From Cacajao melanocephalus (Eukaryota; Chordata; Mammalia; Primates; Pitheciidae), in the NCBI GenBank assembly GCA_963573385.1, contig CAUYLG010061814.1, positions 1 through 64,000 on the forward strand: a DNA stretch of 64,000 bases, given 5' to 3'. Below, piece by piece: positions 58,879 through 64,000 of this stretch (position 1 is the stretch's first letter; every line of letters begins with the position of its first letter). Below the pieces are notes generated by a model. The model saw nothing but the letters and a program-made list of their open reading frames with translations. It was not told the origin of the DNA and made no database searches. The translations under genes and the position numbers were made by a program.

Positions 58879-59056
58879 ATGGCAGCAGAGGTGAGTGACC
58901 GCAGCTCAGCTGTGACAATAACTACAGCCCAGCCAGATGGTCAAGAGCAGGTGAGTTTGCGGGAAGGATCCGATCCATGGAGCAATCAGCCTCAAGCCCT
59001 GACACTTTCTGAAAAGGAAGAGCCTAAAAATAGCATCCCAGGAAGTCATGGAGAAG
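58879..59056 (+). other. Exon-like segment with three strong splice-donor matches
   Basis: An ATG in good context (ggccatgg) opens a 61-codon frame. The segment contains three close matches to the 5' splice-site consensus: agag|gtgagt at 58891, gcag|gtgagt at 58951 and gaag|gtgagtaa at 59057. The encoded sequence matches no family I recognise. Without transcript data this may be chance or a short non-coding exon. Confidence 0.25.
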
Positions 59057-59221
59057 GTGAGTAAGGACGGAGGGCTGGGACAGAGACATGCTCTGTTACC
59101 TCTGCTGTTAAGCAGGAGTCCATGTTATCTTCACACCAACAAAGTGCAGTGGTTAATGTTATGTGTCAGCTTTTTAATTTTATTGCCAATTATACCAGTT
59201 ATTATTTATTCAGCCTAACCT
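59057..59221. other. No gene or repeat recognised
   Basis: Short interval, nothing supported. Confidence 0.4.
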
Positions 59222-59518
59222 TTGCACCTTGCACTACAGTGGGTGGCTCAAAAACATCCAGTCGTAGGCCCTGCAGCAATGCCAAGAAGCAAACATTTAT
59301 ATTGTTCTTTTTTACAATGAAAATCCTGGGATTAAGCTAGGATAATTAACAGACTGATGGTTACCCAGAAAGTCAGGAATGGATGCATCAGGATGATAAG
59401 ATGAATTCAGGATCGGTGTCAAGCAATGGCAGACCTCTTTTCACTCCTCCTGGTCTCTCTCTTAGCTTTCTTTTTTTAAAAATGTCCAGCTTTAATGAGG
59501 TATATATGACACATAAAA
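59222..59518 (+). repeat. Direct duplication, copy B (with LINE-1 tail)
   Basis: The second copy of 57975-58280. It includes the left flank and the start of the minus-strand LINE-1 3' end. The similarity stops at the left edge of both copies, and on the right where copy A meets L2 and copy B continues as LINE-1. Confidence 0.85.
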
Positions 59519-59623
59519 TTTGTATATATTTAAAGTGTACAGCATGATGAATTGATACACATGTACATTGTGTAATTATTACCACAATCAAATTAATCAA
59601 TACATCCATCACCACACAGTTAC

Positions 59624-59655
<32 letters not shown>

Positions 59656-59859
59656 ACGTGCACACATATAGGACACTTAGGAGCTACTTGCTTAACGAAT
59701 TTCAAATAGTATTGTATTATTAACTATGGTCACTGTGCTATACATTAGATCCTCAGAATTTACTCATCTGATAGCCGAAGGTACTTCTCTCTATTTTCCC
59801 CAAGCCCTAAGCCCTAGCAACCACCATTTACTCTCCTTTTATGGGTTTTTTTTTTTTCA
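59470..59859 (-). mobile_element. LINE-1 3' end (L1M-like)
   Basis: The reversed L1 3' region: gtccagctttaatgaggtat, acaatcaaattaatcaatac, ccctagcaaccaccatttac. A TG microsatellite (59622-59654) has grown inside it, and its 5' side is cut by the LTR that starts at 59860. Confidence 0.85.
59622..59654. repeat. (TG)n microsatellite within LINE-1
   Basis: About 15 tg units followed by cacgtgcacaca. Confidence 0.92.
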
Positions 59860-60303
59860 TGTTCCTTATGTGTTGACTAGGCTAAGGAGTGCCAAGATAA
59901 GTAGAAAAAGATTATCTCTGGGTATATCTGTGACAGTGCTTCCAGAAGAGATTAGCATTTAAGCAAGTAAACTGAGCAAAGAAGATCTGTCCCCACTAAT
60001 GTGGGTGGGCATTATCCATGCCTTAAAGGGCTTGAGTAGAACAGAAAAGAAAAAGCAAGGTCAGTTTGCTCTCTCTCTCCTTCAGCTGGGGTGACCGTCT
60101 TATCCTGCCCTCTGACAGTGGCACTCCTGGTTCTCTGGCCTTCAGGCTTCAACTAAACTACACCACTGGCTTTCATGGGCCTCAGTCTGCAGATAGCAGA
60201 TCATGGGACTTCTCAGTCTCCATAATCATGTGAGCCAACCCCTCATAATAAACCTCCTGTGGGTGCCATTTCTCTGGAAAATCCGAACTATTAAACGGAA
60301 CAA
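59860..60303 (+). mobile_element. LTR of an ERVL/MaLR-like element
   Basis: The phrases tgttccttatgtgttgact, gaagagattagcatttaagc, gtgggtgggcattatccatg, gggacttctcagtctccata and ctcataataaacctcc follow a common human LTR pattern with an AATAAA-type signal. Subfamily not determined, right edge approximate. It interrupts the minus-strand LINE-1. Confidence 0.7.
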
Positions 60304-60454
60304 CCACAAAAGGACCAATTCCTCCTCTTCAACTTCATTGCCCTCACAAATCACTCCATCCATCCTCCCAGCTAGTTCATCTCCACATCATATGTATCCC
60401 CTCAACTACACCTCAGAGAAATATGTGGTGATAATACCAAGAAAATGAATAAAG

Positions 60455-60650
60455 CAGAGATTGCTATGTGTCACCCACTGATCTGAGCTCTCAGCAGAAC
60501 CACGAGAGGTAGGTACTGTCATTCTCCCCATTTCACAAGTGACGAGATTGAGACTCACAGAGGATAAGTAATCTGCCTAAGGTCTTACAGGTGAGGAAGC
60601 TTGGAATCAAACCTAGGAAGTCTGGCTTGAGAGTCTGTGTCCATGAGGGA
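60455..60650 (+). repeat. MIR SINE
   Basis: The phrases gattgctatgtgtcacccac, ctccccatttcacaagtgac, gactcacagaggataagtaa and aatcaaacctaggaagtctg follow MIR order closely. Confidence 0.85.
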
Positions 60651-61016
60651 GAGGAGGACAGGGCAAGGAAGGGGAAAGGAGATGGTGCATAAACAAGAAA
60701 ATGAGAATGCTGGTGAGCAGGCAGAGTGGGTCCCAGGAAAGGCACTCTTCACCCTCATCCTGTCATTTGCATGGATCTGCTTCTTGCACTGGCTAGTATG
60801 TTGCCTGTTAGGGAGCATGATGTCAGATGTGTTCTCTCCACCTGCAAGGCAGCAAATGAACTACTCTGTCCTCCAGGTAAACTTCAAACCTATTCTCGCA
60901 CCTGGTAAGACCAGTGGGTAGAGATGCCCGGCTGCCAGTCTACATATGCAATCTGCAGAGCATGCTGGAAGTGAGCTCAGGCATTGAGCCTTCTGGTCCC
61001 CACCTTTACCCTCCCT
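60651..61016. other. No gene or repeat recognised
   Basis: Overlapping frames of up to 94 codons without recognisable domains. Confidence 0.4.
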
Positions 61017-61041
61017 ACACACACACACACACACACACACC
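61017..61041. repeat. (CA)n microsatellite
   Basis: Twelve CA units. They lie inside the longest open frame of the window (60914-61354, 146 codons), which is therefore suspect. Confidence 0.9.
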
Positions 61042-62555
61042 CCTCACCTTAGGGCTCTGTCACAAACATCAGCTGCTTCCCCTCACCAGGGAATGGCTAG
61101 GGTCACCCTGTGTCATGAGGACAACCTTCCTTCCTGTGTCCCTTCCTCACCAGCATTGGCTTTTGACAACCAGGCCCATTGTTGGTTTTTTACTGAACAA
61201 AGAAAAAAAAGTGTCCCTGTCATTGTTCACTGTGCTGTTGCTTCCTCCTATTAGCTCTGCTAAGATGCACCCAAAGAAAAGAAAATGCAAGTGCATACAA
61301 TTAGCAATGGAAATTATTAATAGTAGCCAGAGATTCAATCCATTCTACAAGTAATTCTGTAGTGATTTTAGTAATTAATAGTAATTAAACAATAATTAAT
61401 TCATTTCCTAAGTAATGTATTTACTTTATTTATGAGTATTCACTTTAATTACACTTGTTTGCATTCCTTGGGTTAAGTAATACAAATTTACTCTCTTTTC
61501 TGAAAATATTTATTTGGGCTTCCTTAAGTCATTCTTTGAGAATGTGTGAGAACAAAGACTAATTGCTTTGAATTGCAGCTAGGCACATTGATTTCTCACT
61601 TTGGAATGTGGAGCTAATGAAAAGTGAAGCTTTTCTGACTTCTCCGTTGGGCCTTATCTTCTTTTTCTCATTCTGGTCCAGCTGTCTGGCAAACAGTCCT
61701 TCTGTGTTTTTCTCAGAAAAGATTTGGGAATTAGTTGCCCGTGGGCCTGAAACATCAGGGATTATCAGTCCCAGCTTTGGCCCTCACTTGTGATAAGCAG
61801 GATGAGCCCAGAAAGACATGGCAACCATGTGTCTATTCTTTGGGTTGAGTGGTCATTAGCTATTTCAGTAAGACTCCCAGGACTGGAAGCAAAGCACTGG
61901 GGGCCACCCAGCCCACTTATCTCTCCCTATTGGCCATGTAGCCTGGCTTCAGACACTGCTCCTGAAGGGCACGCTTCTGATATTTCACCTCTAAGCAGCT
62001 CCAACTCTTAGAAACCCTTCCTCACACTAAGCCTAAATCTGTCACTTTAAGATGCTCTTCCTCCCCGCCCACCCCAACCTGCTCTACCCATAGGGCCACA
62101 GAGAGAGTCCAATCTCTAATCCAAAGATCAGCCTGTTCAACACTTCATAATTAACATGGTGGCACCAGACACTCTAATTTGTTCAACTATTCTCATGTAG
62201 AATATTTTATTCTACAGCATCCTGTTTGCTGAAGGAACATCAGCCTATTTTCATCCTCCCTAAAAGATGTGACTGGCTATGATCTATTACAAGGAAAAAT
62301 AGAAATAACCTCTTTTAATGATGACTCTGTTCTTTCATTAATGACTGCATTAACTTGGGTTGTTCATATAACAATAACTCATTTGAGTTTTTAGCAATAG
62401 GCAATGTGATGAGCATTCCTGAGATCTGTTATGAATAATGGGCAAGTCAAAAGTATAAAAGAGACTCTAGATTACAGAAAAAATTTAGAAATTCCACCCT
62501 GGACATCAGCTCTACACAAAGGAGTTTCTCCTTTTGGCCCATTTTGCCTTCCTTT
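61042..62555. other. No gene or repeat recognised
   Basis: Includes an AT-rich block of taatta units at 61354-61440. No supported gene or repeat. Confidence 0.4.
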
Positions 62556-62559
62556 AAAA

Positions 62560-63380
62560 AAAAACAATTTGAAATATTTAATCGATAAATAAAGATTGAA
62601 TGTATCCAAGGTGTACAATGTGATGATTTGATATACATATACATTGTGTAATGAATGCCACAATCAAATTAATCAACACATCCATCATCACCCATACTGT
62701 ACAGCAGAGACCCACAACTTGCTTATCTTATAACTTAAAGTTTGCATCCTTTGACCAACATCTCCCCATTCTCCCAAGGCCCTGACAACCACTATTCTAC
62801 TCTCTGCTTCTGTGAATTTGACTTCTTCAGATTCCACATGTAAGTGGGAACTTGCGGTTTTTGTCTTTCTGTGTCTGGCTTATTTCACTTAGTATGATGT
62901 CCTCTGAGTTCATTAATGTCTTCAGAAATGACAGGAATTCCTTCCTTTTTGTGTCTGAATAATATTCTACCGTATATATGTACCATAATTTCTTTATCCA
63001 TTCATTTGTTGATGGACACTTCAATTGCTCCCATATCTTGGCTATTATAAATAATGATGCAATGAATATGGGGTGCAGATATTTCTTTGAAATACTGATT
63101 TTATTTCCTTTGAATATATGTCCAGAATAGGGATTGATGGATCATTTGACAGTTTTGGTTTTTTTTTGGGAATCCTTCATACTTCTTTTTATAATGGCTT
63201 TACCAACTTATATTCCCACCAACAGTGTGCAAATATGTTCTTTTCTTCTCACACTCACCAACACTTCTTTCTTGTTTACTTGATAACAGCCATCCTAACA
63301 AGCATGAGATGATATTTTATTGTGGTTTTGACTCACATTTCCCTGATGATAAGTGAGGTTGAGCATCGTTTTATACAAAT
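62560..63380 (-). mobile_element. LINE-1 3' end (L1MA/L1MB-like)
   Basis: About 820 bp of the reversed L1 3' UTR and ORF2 end: gtgatgatttgatatacata, cacaatcaaattaatcaaca, cacttagtatgatgtcctct, ctttatccattcatttgttg, cccaccaacagtgtgcaaat, then tgataagtgaggttgagcat. It is 5'-truncated near 63380 and has no intact frame. Confidence 0.93.
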
Positions 63381-64000
63381 CACATTTCATCTCAGACTTC
63401 CCAGGAGAAAATTGGTCAGGGGCCAACAACAGACAGGAGGCCTGCAGGATAAGGATGGAAGAAAATATGCTTATAGTCACAATGGATTCTTTTGGCAGTA
63501 ACGTTGTCCTTTCATTGTTCAAGACCCCAATCCTCCCCTTCATTCTGGGAAGAGAAGGAAGACAAGGTAAGAGAGCAGTGACTGAAACAAGAAGAGACAG
63601 GAAAATTGGGGGTGGGTCTGTCTTCTGGGAAGTCCCAAGATGAATGTCTGTGAAAAGTACCTGACAATGCTAAAAGAGGAAATCTCATATATACTTAATA
63701 TCTACACCTCAGGGGCTTTCCCATAATGCCAAGGTCAGTTGCACCATTTTTTTTTTCACTGTGGGGCAGTGGAAGAGCTAATTGGTCTGGACGAAGAGAG
63801 AATGAGAAGTTAAAGCCCTGCCGCAGGCTCATTGCTCATTCACTGGCCTCTGTAGCCACTGGGGTCCTTGCATCTGAGGCTAGAGCCTTACCAGAGGAAG
63901 AGAGTGGAAGGGCAGGGAAGGCGAAGTCAGAGGCTTGAGCCAGAAACTGTCCAGCCAGTAAAGTGCTAAATCAGCCCTCACCTCTGAGCATGGAGGGTCC
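63381..64000. other. Unannotated end of window
   Basis: No repeat recognised. A 96-codon plus-strand frame (63353-63643) contains a good splice-donor match, caag|gtaagag, at 63567, but no partner acceptor or known protein family is evident. The segment 63780-63960 is slightly CpG- and GC-enriched. Confidence 0.35.

Noticed and set aside
57975..59518. LINE-1 3' transduction as the explanation for the paired flanks
   Set aside because: No A/T tail is visible at the outer edge of either copy. A DNA-level duplication is simpler, although not proven.
60914..61354. The longest open frame of the window (146 codons)
   Set aside because: It runs through a CA microsatellite (THTH repeats), has no recognisable domain, and lies in a region without splice or promoter support.

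Overview
This window looks like primate (most likely human) nuclear DNA from an intergenic or deeply intronic region. The evidence is the mix of interspersed repeats: dimeric Alu elements, a free left Alu monomer, MaLR LTRs, LINE-1 3' ends, many MIR and L2 copies, MER5-type and other hAT transposons, and long CA/TG and GGAA microsatellites. Codon-scale reading found no convincing protein-coding gene. The open frames are short (146 codons at most), mostly lie in repeats, and match no protein I recognise. There are no bacterial operons, CRISPR arrays, tRNA/rRNA genes or plasmid/phage features.

Layout. 1-5 kb: edge LINE-1 fragment, unique sequence, then a degenerate MaLR retroelement (3132-4981). 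5-15 kb: mostly unique, with MIR/L2 pieces and one hAT fragment. 15-18 kb: a 5'-truncated LINE-1 with a 10-bp target-site duplication, then two head-on MER5-type elements. 18-28 kb: two old Alus, L2, and long repeat-poor stretches that are the best candidates for conserved regulatory DNA. 28-31 kb: a solo MaLR LTR (perfect 5-bp duplication) inside an older LINE-1-like element, then a GGAA/GGGA purine tract. 31-40 kb: MIR, MER5, an ERV1-type solo LTR inside a MIR, a MaLR-type LTR on the minus strand, and a MIR split by an unidentified 750-bp insertion. 40-50 kb: L2 with an Alu inserted, microsatellites, and a small CpG-rich patch near 47.3 kb. 50-57 kb: MIR/L2, a free Alu monomer, and a complete 546-bp hAT element with an 8-bp duplication. 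57-64 kb: a diverged ~300-bp direct duplication containing a LINE-1 tail, an LTR, and a minus-strand LINE-1.

Because no gene is supported, there is no gene network to describe. The useful content is the insertion history (nested elements with readable target-site duplications) and a few unexplained items: the 750-bp A-tailed insertion at 38564-39313, the ~300-bp duplication at 58/59.3 kb, a ~55-bp near-identical direct repeat at 36.0/37.1 kb, a CpG-rich patch at 47.3 kb, and three strong splice-donor-like sites within 170 bp at 58.9 kb. Repeat family names come from recalled consensus patterns, not a database search, so subfamily names are tentative and element edges are approximate unless a duplication fixes them.
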